A DNA stretch of 64,000 nucleotides from Blepharisma stoltei (Eukaryota > Ciliophora > Heterotrichea > Heterotrichida > Blepharismidae), in assembly GCA_914767885.1 (NCBI GenBank), contig CAJZBQ010000018.1:1240001-1304000 (forward strand). The letters run 5' to 3'. A program made the position numbers and the translations under genes. Within the stretch, counting starts at the first letter, position 1. The number at the start of each line of letters is the position of its first letter. Shown piece after piece: positions 40,275-52,009 of the stretch. The notes beneath the pieces are model-generated. The model saw only the letters and a list, made by a program, of their open reading frames with translations. It was not told the DNA's origin and made no database searches.

Positions 40275-42272
40275 TTAACAACTATACGCAGGAATGCTAT
40301 AGACCAAGTCTTCAAGATTTTCTAAAACACACTCAAATTCTTCACAAGAGTCTTCTTTCATCTCACTGATAATTTTTAGCATCTCTCCCCTGATATTCTC
40401 ATTTTTTAAATTAACTTCTCCACACATTTCTCTTAACTTTGCCTCAAATCTCCTTTTTAATTTCATCAGTTCTTCATCTTTTCTCGCTATTTCATGCTTA
40501 AAAAATGAGCTGTCTTGTTTAATCTTTTCTTGCAACTGCTGAAATTCAGTTTTTTTCTGTTTCATTTTTTGTTCTAAATGAAGGCGATGCTTTTTTTCTT
40601 TCCCTAGCTCATGATTGAGGCTGACTAATTGAGAATTCAGCTGATTTGATATTTCTTCTGATTGGGTTCTATGCATACTTTGATGTGCTGTAATTTGTGT
40701 TACTTGCTCTCGAAATTCATGCAAAGCGTCCTCAAGGATCTGCTTTTCTTTCATAACAGCCTCAAGCTTTTGTTCTTGTGTCTCTAATATATTTTTTAGT
40801 CTTAAAATTTCTTTTTCTGAAATGTTATTTTTTTCTTTTTCCATGTCTAATCGTTTTTGATACTCTTTACTATATTTTTGTTTAGTTTTGGCTTTGGCTT
40901 GATTTATTTTTTCGTCATTAGATTCAAGAATATTTTTTATTTCTTGTAAATGAGTTTCCCTTATTTTCGATAGTCTTTTGCTGAGTTCTTTTTCATTTTC
41001 TGAGATTTTACTTATTTCAATTTCTTTTTCTTTGGCTTTTGTTTGCTCGTTTTCAAGTTTTTCTTCAAGCTCGATTATATGTTGTGCTGACTCTTCATGG
41101 AGTTTTTGCTCATTCAATAAACTTTGTTTGAGATTTTCAATGGTTTCATGGCTTTCAGATAGCAAATTTCTTAGATTTGCTTCGACTTGTTGGGCTTCTT
41201 CCAATCTATTTTTGAAATTTAAGCTTTCTTCTTCCAAAGTAATTTCTTGTTTTTCGCAAAGACTTGTCTTATCTTCCAACAAATGAGTTAATGTATCAAT
41301 TTCTTGTCGGGCGTCTTCTAAAGCCCTTATATCTATTTTTGATCCTGCCAGCTCTTCTTGCAAATTTTTAACGTAATCCTTTAGGCTTATGTTTTCATTT
41401 CTCACTTTATTATGTTCTTCACTGCTAATTTCTACAGTTCTTTGAATTTCTTCAATTGATCTTGTAAGCTCTTGCTTCAGTTCACTCTCCTTCATTGCAT
41501 ATCTTTTTTTTAGTTTCGCTTCAAACTCGTTATATTTCTCTTTCATTTCATTTTCTTTGTTTTCCAGCATTTCTTTTTCTTCTCTCAAGCACTTTTGATA
41601 GTCTTCTTGGGCTTGCTTTAAACTGACTGTGACGGTTTCAGCGATTTTAGCTTGAGCAGTTAATCTTTCACATTTATAGACTAAATCGTCATATTTTGTC
41701 TGCCATTCTTCAATTTCGCTTTTTAAATCAGAATTTTCGTTTTCGAGCTTCAATGTTTTGGCCTCATATGTGCTTATCTTTAAATTCAAGTCTTGGAGCG
41801 CTTTATTTTTTTCCATAGATTCTTCTTTGAAAATTTCAATTCTACGTTTTAGTTCTTCGTTTTCTTGAGCAATTATAGATATTTGCTGAGTATGCTTATT
41901 TCCTGAAGTTTTAAGGATTGAAAGCTCTTTTTCAATATTTTCTTTGTTTTCTTTTACTAATTCGTTTTCCTCTTTGTAAGCTAGAACTTTAGTTGACAGC
42001 TCTTTATTGCGTTTTTCAATAGACTGATTTTTTACTTCTAATTCTTTGCATCAAAGCTCTGCTTCTCTTCTTTGCCGCTTTTGCAGCTCGATTTCTTCAT
42101 ATAGATTTTCTACCGTGTCTCTCCATTTCACTAACAAAGCATCTTTCATCCCATAAGCGCTGTCTTCTAAATTTTGATAGTCTTGTGTGTTTGAGTTAAT
42201 GGATGACTGGCTTAGAAGCTCTTTTGGCTCAGTGACAACTGTCTCACTTAAATTGATTGTTAATTTTGACAT
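40275..42272 (-). CDS. Long coiled-coil protein
   Basis: 665 aa, single exon. A short N-terminal region of about 70 residues (VKWRDTVENLYEEIELQ) leads into continuous heptads to the C-terminus, rich in E, K, Q and L (for example QKLEAVMKEKQILEDALHEF and HRLHLEQKMKQKKTEFQQL). TGA codes Trp in AELWCKELE near 42048. Myosin-tail-like or basal-body coiled coils look like this, but no specific family is evident. The last 40 residues break the coil (SCEEFECVLENLEDLVYSIP). It ends in TAA. Confidence 0.7.
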
Positions 42273-42348
42273 TTAAATTCTAAAATTGAATATGTCGCAA
42301 TATTTTACTCTGCAATGTTTATCTATTATCTTGCAAAATATTATTATA

Positions 42349-42690
42349 AAGCCTGACTCTCCCCTCTGCTAGTAAACAAAACTATTAGAAAAATCCCTAT
42401 TTTTTGCCTAAAACCCAACTTCATAAGCGAACAAAAATTTTTTATGAAAAAAAAATTTGATATATAAATAATTATTAGTTATTGAAATATCTTGCTAACT
42501 CTGTTTAATTTTAAACAAATTGTGTTTTAAAACATAAATTTTACGAATAAAATTAATTTTTACGGATTGGATTTTTTTAAATTTCCAAAAAAAAACATTT
42601 TACTATAAATTTATATATAAAATTTTTAAAAAAAAATTAACTCCCTCCTTAAGCGAACAAAGTATTTTGTTCGCTCATGAGTGGGAGTTA
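42349..42690. mobile_element. MITE, type 1 TIR, intergenic
   Basis: About 342 bp between the coiled-coil gene and the thioesterase gene. Left end CTCTCCCCTCTGCTAGTAAAC and an inner AACTTCATAAGCGAAC; right-end hairpin CTCCCTCCTTAAGCGAAC / GTTCGCTCATGAGTGGGAG then TTA. A diverged copy of the 386-bp element. Confidence 0.75.
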
Positions 42691-42755
42691 GCAGGCACAT
42701 GGAAATATTAAGATAATTAATGCTAAAAATGAGGAAATTTAATATTATAATCTCT

Positions 42756-43497
42756 TTAAACTAATTTTTTATTCAATACATTCTGCAGCCAGCTTTTAGC
42801 TAATTCAAGTTCTTTATCACTAATTCCATGTGTTAGATAATCTTCAGTTGTGTATGTCAAATTGCACCCTGCTAAACTTTTTTTTGCAGTTTGGGCAGCA
42901 TATTCTTCACTAACCATAGAATCATTCTTCCCGTGATACATAAATATAGGAACTTTTTTTTTATTCTCAGGGACTTGAAAATCAAAGACATATCCACTTA
43001 AAGCAATTATAGCATCAATTTTTCCAGGGTAATGAACAAGTCCAGTATACAACGACATTGCAGCTCCTTGAGAAAACCCACCAAGAATAATTGAACTGCA
43101 AGTTTTACTTTCTTCTTCAATAGTTGAAGTTATTAATTTAGCGCTTTCTATGGCTTCATTGTTATTGCAAATTTCTATAAAATAAGTTTTTATTATATGA
43201 AAAAATAGGATATTGATTTCATTATTTACTATTGTTTTTCTTATAAACAGGAATAAGAGCTCTAGAGCTGATATCTACAATATCAAATCAACTAGTCATT
43301 TGCATACCAAAATTTAGAGTTACAGGCCTAACAGGAGCAGTAAGTAAAACAATTTTTGCATTTGGCAAGAGTTCAAATCCTTGAAAAAGGTCTAAAAAGC
43401 CATCAGCAGAGTCACCTAAACCGTGAAGTCAGACTAGAGTATGTGCATGGATAAGTGGTTTGATAATGATATTTTGCCCTACTCTTAAAATGCTCAT
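42756..43497 (-). CDS. Acyl-protein thioesterase / lysophospholipase (LYPLA-like)
   Basis: Alpha/beta hydrolase that removes palmitate from proteins. 221 aa after excision of a 76-bp IES (43180-43255), the usual length for APT1. Visible: TLVWLHGLGDSADGF, NAKIVLLTAPVRPVTLNFGM, SWFDIVDIS, the nucleophile elbow GGFSQGAAMSLYTGL (Ser), IFMYHGKNDSMV (Asp region) and a catalytic-His candidate in DYLTHGISDKEL. The two Trp in VWLHG and SWFDI use TGA. The join gives SSRALIEICNNNEAIESAK. It ends in TAA. Confidence 0.9.
43180..43255. mobile_element. 76-bp TA-IES
   Basis: TA at 43178-43179 and 43254-43255. AT-rich, with TAA in frame. Removal restores the thioesterase frame. Confidence 0.8.
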
Positions 43498-44936
43498 TTA
43501 TGGTTTATATCATACTGGAATAATATAGAAATGTTTCTTACTTTCCCTTTATAAATTAGAAAAAGTCCTGTTCCAATTTAAGGGGGTCTAAAATAAAAAT
43601 TGATATTTTAAATTTTTCTTAAAAATTTTTATGGATAGTTATAAAGTCGAGAAACAGCATTTAAATTATTAAATCAATAAAATTCTGAGGGAAAGCTAAA
43701 TAGTGCGCGAAGTGCACTCAGAAAACGAGAAATTGGCAAGTAAAACTTTCTGGCAGCAAAAGCAAACTTTATCATCAATTATTTTTCTACGAAGTAAAAA
43801 TAAATGATTGTGAACACTTTTTAGAGCTTTGAAGAACGAATTAACAAATTTTGATAAAACAATTTTTAATCAATTAATATTATATTTTTAATATGTCAAA
43901 AAAATTTTGGCTCGCCAGATTTGGATGGTAAAGTTTTTCAAACTCAAAAGCCTTTTACGGTGCAATTTATTTCGTCTTTCGATTTTTTTAAGATGATATT
44001 TTTGTTTATGAGCGAGAATGTTTTGTTGTGTGGGTTTCTGTTGGGTCTCTGCATGCAATTAATACACTAATTTATCTTAATATGAAAAATTTACAACACT
44101 GCTTTATTTTCAGTTGTTTTTCGTGAGTGAAATATAGTATAAATAAAATCTTAAAATAATATAAATTAAACCCCATTTTTGAATTTTAATTTAATTTTAT
44201 AAAGAATCAGTCGATTTAGTGTAAAACTGTCTAAATAGCATTTTTGCTTGTATTTTGTCTATTAAATTAGGTCTAAATTAATTTTATAAAACTTACTCCC
44301 CATCCTTGATTGAACGGCTCGCCATCGTTCGATCAAGGATGGGGGTTAAAAAAACATTTTATATATAAAAATAAAAAAATATATGCTTTTTTTTTATATA
44401 CTTTTAAATAAGAGGGTTAAGAGTATTTAATAATAATTATTTTTACTGCAAAAATTGAATTAATCTCGTAAGAATACCAATTTTTAATATTTTGATTTTT
44501 TGTTTACCCCTTTAAACTGTATAAATTTTAATTTGTTCCTTATTGATTTAAATTTTTAAATTTTAAAGATATTTTTATATATATAAAAATTTGCATGATA
44601 TGGAAATCGTTCGATCAAGGATAGGGGTTAATTTTCCCAATTTTTAGGAATTTTTACAGTCAATCATTCGATCAAGGATGGGGGGAGTTAGTATTTATAT
44701 TGATGAAATTTTCCTATTGAAAAACAAATTTAAAGGGGGTTTACTGATATTTTTTAAAGAGAGAGTTAGTATCTCAACAGGTTATAGCGCCAAAATAAAT
44801 TCAAAAACCAAAACTCCTTCTCTTTGCTTTGATAAAAACTTCTACTATTATGACATTTGAATTACTTAATAAAAATTGTGTAGTATAATTAAGTATTTTA
44901 TAAATTTTAAATGAAATAAGAATTCCAAAAATTTAA
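43498..44936. other. Long AT-rich intergenic region with MITE remnants
   Basis: Divergent gap upstream of the thioesterase and the coiled-coil gene at 44937. Apart from the type-3 MITE (44296-44690) it holds a lone type-2-like end (TGTTCCAATTTAAGGGGG at about 43570) and another short one near 44725 (AAATTTAAAGGGGG). No gene is supported here. Confidence 0.55.
44296..44690. mobile_element. MITE, type 3 TIR, intergenic
   Basis: 395 bp, TA at 44294-44295 and 44689-44690. Terminal repeat CTCCCC(CC)ATCCTTGAT(T/C)GAA. The left end is a hairpin (CATCCTTGATTGAACGG...CGTTCGATCAAGGATGGGGGTTAA) and the right end has two repeat copies near 44605 and 44665. Same layout as types 1 and 2 with a different repeat sequence. 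Confidence 0.85.
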
Positions 44937-46607
44937 ATGTCAAAACGAAAAAGTGAATTTTACGTTGACAATAAAATTCAAAGCATTAGAGAAGATTTAC
45001 AGAAGTTGACTTCAGATTATAGAGCCACAAATGCTAGAGAGCAAAGCCCGATTGAACAATTTTTAGAATCCAAATATTTGGATCCTACATTTAAATTAAG
45101 TAAAGTTACTGAGTCCCATTTTCCTGGCTCAAAAGACTCTCAAGACACTGCTGCAGGCAATTATCATAGAGAAAATCAACTAAAGGTCTCACAATCAGTT
45201 AGTGATCTGAGAAAGCATAAAGGACCATCTTTGGAATCTGCTCAAAACTCAAAACCATATACCCAAAACTATGATGAGATGGAAACCTATAACAAGAATC
45301 CCATGAGAACTTCTGAAATTATAGACCCTACTGTATCCACTGCTTATAGAGGAAAAAGTGGTTTCGCAACTGATAGGAATAAAGCAGATTTTTATAATGA
45401 ACGAAATATAAAAGATCCCTCTTTGAAAAAAGTAAAAAGGACTTTAGAAAATAAAGAAAACTATATATCACCGATAAGCGATTTGGCAGCCTCAGCAAGG
45501 GGATTAGAAGACAAAGCAAATGAACTGGAAACTGCAAAAAATGCATTGTTTCAAGAAAACTTGATACTCCATAAAAAATTAGCAAGTCTTGAAAAAGAGA
45601 TTAAAAATTTTGAGCCAGAATCATCTATGCAGAATGAAATAAAATTGCTGAAAGCAAATAATCATGAGCTTGAAAAACAATTAACAATTTTAAAAAAGGA
45701 AAAAATAGGATTTTTAAAAGAAATTGATCAGAAAAGCTCAGAGTTAAGATCGGCAATTATAAAAATTAAAGAATTAGAAGAAAAAATTCAAGAGCTAAGC
45801 AAGCTGCTGCCAACTAGAATTAAGCATAAGTCTTTGAATTCAGATTGGAAAGAAAATACAAAAGGCTCATTAAAAGAATACAAAAATGAAAATAATAAGC
45901 TTAAAACTGCTTTAAGAAGAAAGCCAAGCTGTGCAGAATTAAGAAGAGCGAATCAAAAAATAGAAAAACTTGAAATAGCGATTGAAGATATCAGAACGAA
46001 AAAGAGAAGGTCAGAATCTGCGAAAAGATTAAGAGAAAAAAGCCCAAAATTGCCTAGAATTAGACCTAGAAGTGAAAACAGAGAAAGAAAACACGAATTA
46101 TCCCCATCAAAAAATCTTGACTCTCAAAAATGCACTGAAATTATAAGAGAGCTGATGAATGAATTTTCAGTTAATTCACCATCCTCTTTATTATCAAATG
46201 CAAAATTACTCTTACATGATACAAAGGCTCAATCTCAGCAGCGCAAATTAGTAGAAAGATTGAAAAAACTGATTATGGACTATTCTCCTCCAGAAATTTA
46301 TGAGAAAAACCCTTCATTAAAAACTATATGAAAATGAATAAGAAGATTAACCGAGGAGTATATTCAATTGAAGAAAAAAAATAATCAAAATATATCTGAA
46401 AAAGAAATTTTAAGTAAGCTGAAAAAGACTTTGTGTATAGAGAATACAGATGAAATTCCTCGATCATTGACTAAGCTATTAGCAGACAATGAAAATTATA
46501 TGGTGATACTGAATAAAGTGAAGGCTGCCCTTAAATTAAGTAATTTTTATTTAGATACACGAATCTCTATTCAAGAATTGGAAAAAGAAATTGAGAAGAG
46601 AATATAA
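44937..46607 (+). CDS. Coiled-coil protein
   Basis: 556 aa, single exon; two TGA (Trp) near 46329 link what would otherwise be two frames (LKTIWKWIRRLTEEYIQLKK). The N-terminal 170 residues are low complexity. A coiled coil spans about 190-290 (ARGLEDKANELETAKNALFQ, KANNHELEKQLTILKKEK) and is followed by a basic Arg/Ser segment (KLPRIRPRSENRERKHELSP) and a helical C-terminal domain. The pattern suggests a centriole or basal-body component, but I cannot name a family. It ends in TAA. Confidence 0.68.
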
Positions 46608-46705
46608 TAAAAATATAATTTATTAAGAATTATTTCGCCTAAAATGAACTGAATTAACTAATGTTGAATAAATAATGGGTTTTGCTAACATAATTCAACA
46701 AAAAT

Positions 46706-47830
46706 ATGTCTCTAATCCAGCGGATCGGATCGAGTACAGAAGCATACTTATTAGAATTGACTATCCATTCTGTTACAATAAATATTCCTTATCCAGCCAA
46801 GCTAAAAGTTGTGGTAGAAAGAGGTAAAAAGTATAGAGAAGAGACTCCTGCTGTTGAAAACGATGTTGTTCTAGGAACAACTTTTTTAGAGCACACAGTT
46901 TTAATTCCAGTCACCATGTTTAGAAAAAATAGGTCTTATTTGAAGAAATTTGCATCTTTTCAACTTCTTCAGATTGTTAAAAATAAATCTGTAAAGAACG
47001 GCTCAGTAAAGCTCGATTTGTCCAAAATTTTTACGTATAGCACAGACTTTGAAAAGGAAAATATCAGACTTAAACACTGCTCAGATAAAAATGCAATTAT
47101 TTGTATCAGTGCAGCAATGACAAGAGTTGATCGAACTTCAAGCTTAGGATCGCTTTCAACAGATTCAATATCATCAGAAGAAGCAGAAGTAATTGATTTA
47201 ATTACAATATCTTTTGACTCTGAAATTAGCAGAATTTCAGAGATTTTGCCAGAAAAGAACAATAGTTTGAACTCGGTAACTTCTGAAGAAAACCAAAGCA
47301 AGGAAAAGCTAGAAACCAAAGAGAAATTTAAGGAAAGACTGGAAAAGCTCGTAATTACAGAAAAATCACAGACTAGCAGAGAGCCAAATACAGCTTATCC
47401 ATATAGAGAGGTTGATTCTCCGTTATCAGTTGGTACTATTTCACCTCAGCTAAGAAGGACTGAGTTTTTATTTTCTAATTCTTCAATAGAGTCGGATCCA
47501 AGATTACTAAGCCCTTCAGAATTTAATGACTTCCAAGATATCATGATTCTTGATAAAGAAAAGCCAGAGCCAAAACCGTTTGTGATAAAGCCAGTTAAAA
47601 TAGGGTGTGACGATGAAAAATCAAATTATACTAATAACAACAAATTAGAACAAGAAATGGACTCTGTTTCAGAGTATGAAAATATAGAATCTCTGCCAGA
47701 AACTTCTATAAAAAAAGCCAGACCTAATGCACACAGTAAAGAAAATGAATTAAAAGTACGTGAGCGAGTTGGAGGTTTGAGCAATACAAACTCTTCATGT
47801 TCTTCCTGTAAAGGATGCATGATTTTTTAA
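46706..47830 (+). CDS. NT-C2 domain protein with C-terminal CaaX-like motif
   Basis: 374 aa, single exon. The N-terminal 140 residues fit an NT-C2 (EEIG1/EHBP1) beta-sandwich: YLLELTIHSVTINIPYPAKL, KVVVERGKKYRE, TTFLEHTVLIPVTMFR, FQLLQIVKNKSVKNGSVKLDL, AIICISAAMTRVD. The middle is acidic and Ser-rich. The C-terminus is SSCSSCKGCMIF: the last four residues CMIF fit a CaaX prenylation box (F at the end favours geranylgeranylation), and the three upstream Cys could be palmitoylated. Probably a membrane-associated adaptor (inference). It ends in TAA. Confidence 0.68.
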   Translation: MSLIQRIGSSTEAYLLELTIHSVTINIPYPAKLKVVVERGKKYREETPAVENDVVLGTTFLEHTVLIPVTMFRKNRSYLKKFASFQLLQIVKNKSVKNGSVKLDLSKIFTYSTDFEKENIRLKHCSDKNAIICISAAMTRVDRTSSLGSLSTDSISSEEAEVIDLITISFDSEISRISEILPEKNNSLNSVTSEENQSKEKLETKEKFKERLEKLVITEKSQTSREPNTAYPYREVDSPLSVGTISPQLRRTEFLFSNSSIESDPRLLSPSEFNDFQDIMILDKEKPEPKPFVIKPVKIGCDDEKSNYTNNNKLEQEMDSVSEYENIESLPETSIKKARPNAHSKENELKVRERVGGLSNTNSSCSSCKGCMIF

Positions 47831-47924
47831 TTATAATATATCGTTGTAAATATAAAAAATACTAACTTCATGCAAATATTATTTTTAAAATAATAATAAA
47901 TTGAAGTAATTTGCATTTTTATAA

Positions 47925-48908
47925 TTAGCTAAGATCAAACAATTCATCAAAATTAATTGTTTGTTTTGGCTCAGGCTGCTCTGACACTTCAGTGCTCTTT
48001 GTTTCAGGGCTAAAGTCGAACATTTTGCTTTTTGTGCCTTTTGGCGTTTTTGAAGTTGGCACCTTGATCTCCGGGAGTGTGCATAACTTTGTTAAAATTC
48101 CTGCATGCGCAGAATTTGTTCTTGCAAGCTGCCTATGTTTTTTATTAATTACAGGAGAAAACGAGTATTCTTTATTTTGCTGCATTTCCTTTATCTTAAT
48201 TTTTGAACGTTCGAATCTCTCTAAAAGTCTTATTTCTGGAGGTCTTTTTTCTCCTGATTCTTGGACAATTTTTTCAGATTTTTGATCAATTTGAGGATGG
48301 AATTTAAATATTTGCTTCATTTTCTGATCTAATTCGTCTTTTTTCATAGCTTTTTTGACATTATTCATATTAGCCCAATCCTCGTTGTATTTATAAAACT
48401 CTAAAGCTGATCGCGGCTTATCAGATTTTCCATGAATTTGAGGTGAGAATGTGAGCTCTTTTTTAAGGAGCTCTTCTTTATCTTGATCTAATTTAGTTTT
48501 AAGCTCTGATATTTTCCTTTCCTTTTCCTGAAGCATTTCCGATACTCTGTCTTGAATTGGGGCAATTTTTCCTACAATTTTTTTGGAATTGCTATTTATT
48601 TCAGGAGCCTTTTTAACTTCTTCATATCTTTCTTTGTCAACTTGCTTCTTTACTTTCTTGAAATCTTCTTGAGACTTTTTAGTCTTATTTTGCATTCGTA
48701 GATAAGTTGTTTTTATAAAATCTGAGGCCCTGATTTTTTTGGTGGATTTTTGAGGATTTTCGCTTCGTGGTGGTTCTGGAGAAGCATGAATTATCTTTTC
48801 AGGGACTGGCTCTTCTGCATGAGGTAGGGCGTCTTCATTATTTTCTTGCATGGTAAGATATATTTTCGACATGATGTTTCTCACTGCATCAGTCTCGAAA
48901 TCCTCCAT
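47925..48908 (-). CDS. Charged hypothetical protein
   Basis: 327 aa, single exon. Very rich in K and E. It contains repeated short motifs of the type xFxPxI (LTFSPQIHGKSDKPRS, FKFHPQIDQKSEKI, YSFSPVINKKHRQL) about 45 residues apart, each followed by a basic stretch. Similar F-x-P-x-I/L repeats are common in large ciliate cytoskeletal proteins, but I do not recognise a defined family. It ends in TAG/TAA-type stop without TGA use. Confidence 0.58.
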   Translation of the reverse strand: MEDFETDAVRNIMSKIYLTMQENNEDALPHAEEPVPEKIIHASPEPPRSENPQKSTKKIRASDFIKTTYLRMQNKTKKSQEDFKKVKKQVDKERYEEVKKAPEINSNSKKIVGKIAPIQDRVSEMLQEKERKISELKTKLDQDKEELLKKELTFSPQIHGKSDKPRSALEFYKYNEDWANMNNVKKAMKKDELDQKMKQIFKFHPQIDQKSEKIVQESGEKRPPEIRLLERFERSKIKIKEMQQNKEYSFSPVINKKHRQLARTNSAHAGILTKLCTLPEIKVPTSKTPKGTKSKMFDFSPETKSTEVSEQPEPKQTINFDELFDLS

Positions 48909-48951
48909 ACTTTATAATAATTTATAATATCTGTAAAACTATAGCGAAATA

Positions 48952-49536
48952 TTAATTAAATACACAGTGATCGACTTCTTTTTGGCCAAGCTGTAGCCAT
49001 TTTCCTTCGTTATCTAAGGTCCAGTGAAGACCAACTCGGCTATATTCTTCATTTAGCTCAATTAGCAGTTTTCTAAGTCCAGGAAACCAAGCCCGATCCA
49101 GCACTTGTGCTCTCCAAACCCAAATTAAAATTCCTGACCTTTTCATTATGTATATTGCCAATGCCAAAATCACTAAATCAAGAATTAAAATTGCTCATAT
49201 TAAAAGTAATATCAACAACAAACTCATCATCATGCAAACTGCAAGTAAAGTTATTCCAAACTTATAAAAGGCTGAAGGAGGGGTTAAATTGCGGTCATTG
49301 TTTATTAAATCAAAATGATAGTTGAACTTTTCCTTGTCAACTTTTCCTTCAATAACTTCATACGTTCTGATCTTGTTTGAGTCAAAATCAAATTTATTCT
49401 CCTGCTGAATAAATCTATAAACTACACACATATTGTGAGTGACAGGAAGATTAAGATCTTCTTCACTAATCCCATAATCACTTTCCTGTGTTTTATCAAG
49501 TGGAAAGAAAGACTCAGACAAGTTAGCTTCGCTCAT
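48952..49536 (-). CDS. Small membrane protein
   Basis: 194 aa, single exon. The N-terminal half is soluble and acidic (SESFFPLDKTQESDYG). Two adjacent hydrophobic segments (FGITLLAVCMMMSLLLILLL and ILILDLVILALAIYI) are joined by a Trp encoded by TGA near 49195, followed by a cytosolic tail (KRSGILIWVWRAQVLDRAW). No family recognised. It ends in TAA. Confidence 0.6.
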
Positions 49537-49589
49537 TTTACTATAAAATAATGAATTATAAAAATATGTAAAGATAATTCAGTTTACAT

Positions 49590-51917
49590 TTAGCTAGGAG
49601 TAATAAATGACCAGCCATCTAAGCGAGGAGCTTGAATTTCTTCGTCTTCTAATCGGCCAAACATTCTTTCCAAACCAACTCCTTTGATAACTCTTTTAAT
49701 TGGCCTTATTTCGGGAGCTTTTATTTCTTTTCTAGCATAGGCATCCCAGTTTACACCTCTGAAAAATGCGTGCTCTTTGATTTCAGCTGCATCTCTTTTG
49801 CTTGCCCCAAGTCTTTTATGAGGGTCTCGGTTTAATAGCAGCTTGATGATGTCTTTTGCTTCATTGCTAAGGCCTTTTGGGATTTTTAGCTTGCCACGCT
49901 GGATGTTGTTAAAAAGCTGTTCTCGGTTGCTTGAATAATAGGGAGGTGCACCAACGAGCATTTCATATAGCAAAACGCCTAAAAGATACCAGTCGACTGA
50001 TTTTGTGTGGCCTGATCTTCGAAGCATTTCTGGAGCTAAATATGCAACTGAGCCACAAAAAGATTTGGCAAGCTGCCCCTCTGTGACTCCTTCTTTTGAG
50101 AGACCAAAATCGGTTATTCTTGCATGTCCGTCAGCGTCAAGGACGACATTTTCAGGTTTTAAATCTCTGAAGATGATTTCGTGCTTATGGAGCTCTTCTA
50201 AACCTAGAAGGATTTCACATATATAAAATCGAGCTTTTTCTTCGTTAAAATGCTTTTCTCTTGCTAAATGGGTTCCTAGGTCTCCTCCTGGACAGTAATC
50301 CATAATCATTACAAGCTTTTCTGGGGTTTGGAACGCATAATTTAATTTCACGATGTATGGATGTTTGATTTTCATAAGAATATTTCTTTCTGCAAATGCG
50401 TATCGGATTAAATTATTTTCAAGGACTTTTTCTTTCCTTAAAACTTTTAAAGCGAACTGTTCCCCAGAGTCAATTTTTTCTACTAACTCCTTCATATTAA
50501 TTTTCTGGAGGCAGATAAAAGTAGATTAGAAGCTTTTATCAGTTATTGATTCAAACAGAAGCATGGCTTTTTCCCCGTAGATACTTCATCAGGACTCTTT
50601 TCCCGGTTAGACATTTGTATGTAAAAACCATTATTTTTTGACGAGGAACAAGTTTTGACCAAATAGCTGAAGAAATATTTGTCCTCGAGCAAAAGGCATA
50701 TGACAAGTTCAAACATATAAAAAATTTATTATAATTTAAACAATAAGGAAGGATAAGTATACTTCTCCAAAACTTCCTTTTCCAAGCTGCAATAGACCTT
50801 TAAAATCTCTTGGACCAACTTTACACGGAGGAAGACCAAAATCAGGAGGCTTTACAATTCCTTTATTCAGGCTTTGCGTCTTTTTGATACTCTTTTTAGG
50901 AGTAGCCTGTAGCTTCGGTCTCTCTTTAAACGTCTGTAAATCCTTATTACTCGGCTTATGAGAACTCTTAAGTATCAAATTATCCACCATATCTTGCCTT
51001 GATGTTCTTCTAAGAACCGAATAAAAAGGATTTCTCCCATACTCAGTATGAGGCACACTCAGTCCAAATCTATTGCAATGCTCTCTAAAGGCACTATATA
51101 CATCAATATTTAATGCAAGATCCACCGCTGTCTTCCCCAGATTATTCTTTATACTTATATCCGGAATCCTCCCAAGCAGCCACTTCACAATTAACTCATG
51201 TCCATGCTTAGCTGCATAATGAAGTGGCGTGCTCAGCTCATTATCAATCGCATTAATATCAGCCCCTTCCCTAACCAAAATTTTTACAACCGGCAAATGC
51301 CCATGCAGGCAAGCCAAATGTAAAGGAGTCCTCTGCATAGACGTCCTCGAGTCCACATTGGTCCTTTCTCCATGAAAAATCAGGACTTCAATTGCATCTT
51401 TAAACCCATCAGCAGCTGCCAAATGTAGCGCAGTTCAGTCATTTAGCCCTTTTGTATTAGTCTGAGCGACCATGTCTCCATAAAGTTCTCTGTCTAATAA
51501 TTCTTTGCATCGATTGATATCATTTCTTTCCACAGCTTCCCAGAGCGAGTTATTCATTTTCCTTTTCTGCTTATAAAAATCTTCAAGATCTTCTTGGTTT
51601 CCTTGCAAGTTGAAAATTTTGACGACTTGGCCTGGAAAAGTTTCTTGGTTTTCGTCTCTGATGTCGATTTCTTCGCCTGTGTCGAGGTTTTTGATTTTAA
51701 AAATGTCTTCAGGGATCACAACTGATCAAGTGTCAGTGTCAGAGGTCAATTGCTGCGAGTGAGTTTTTTGATGACTCCAAGAGTTGGGAGATTTCAAGCC
51801 ATTTTCAGTGGTTTTTTTGTTAAGAAGGGTTTCTGTGGATTCTCGATCTTGGGATACTGAATTCATTAAGGAACTTTCTTCTGGTATTGGACTCATCCGA
51901 TAAACTTCAGGATCCAT
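49590..51917 (-). CDS. Ankyrin-repeat AGC-type protein kinase
   Basis: 685 aa after removal of the 270-bp IES 50486-50755. Order: disordered N-terminus; a short EDIFKIKNLDTGEEIDIRD segment; about four ankyrin repeats (WTALHLAAADGFKDAIEVLI, RTPLHLACLHGHLPVVKILV, STPLHYAAKHGHELIVKWLL); linker; kinase with LGKGSFGEVYL, FALKVLRKEK, IIFRDLKPENVVL, DFGLSKEG, SFCGSVAYLAPEML and VDWYLLGVLLYEM; and an AGC-type C-terminal extension ending GWSFITPS. The join gives EVYLVEKIDSGEQFALKV. It parallels the gene at 16407-19144 but has no ubiquitin-like or PH part. TGA is Trp before SVVIPED and TALHLAAA. It ends in TAG. Confidence 0.87.
50486..50755. mobile_element. 270-bp TA-IES in kinase glycine-loop region
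   Basis: TA at 50484-50485 and 50754-50755. Ends are weakly inverted (TAACTCCTTCAT / TATCCTTCCTTAT). The interior is less AT-rich than its flanks. Excision restores the frame between glycine loop and catalytic lysine. Confidence 0.8.
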
Positions 51918-52009
51918 TATTTCGTTTGCAAAATATTAATTTATTATATTTAAATATTTTATAAGGTGAGCTTATTTACTAAACAGATACTGCAAGCATT
52001 GCTTAGTAG

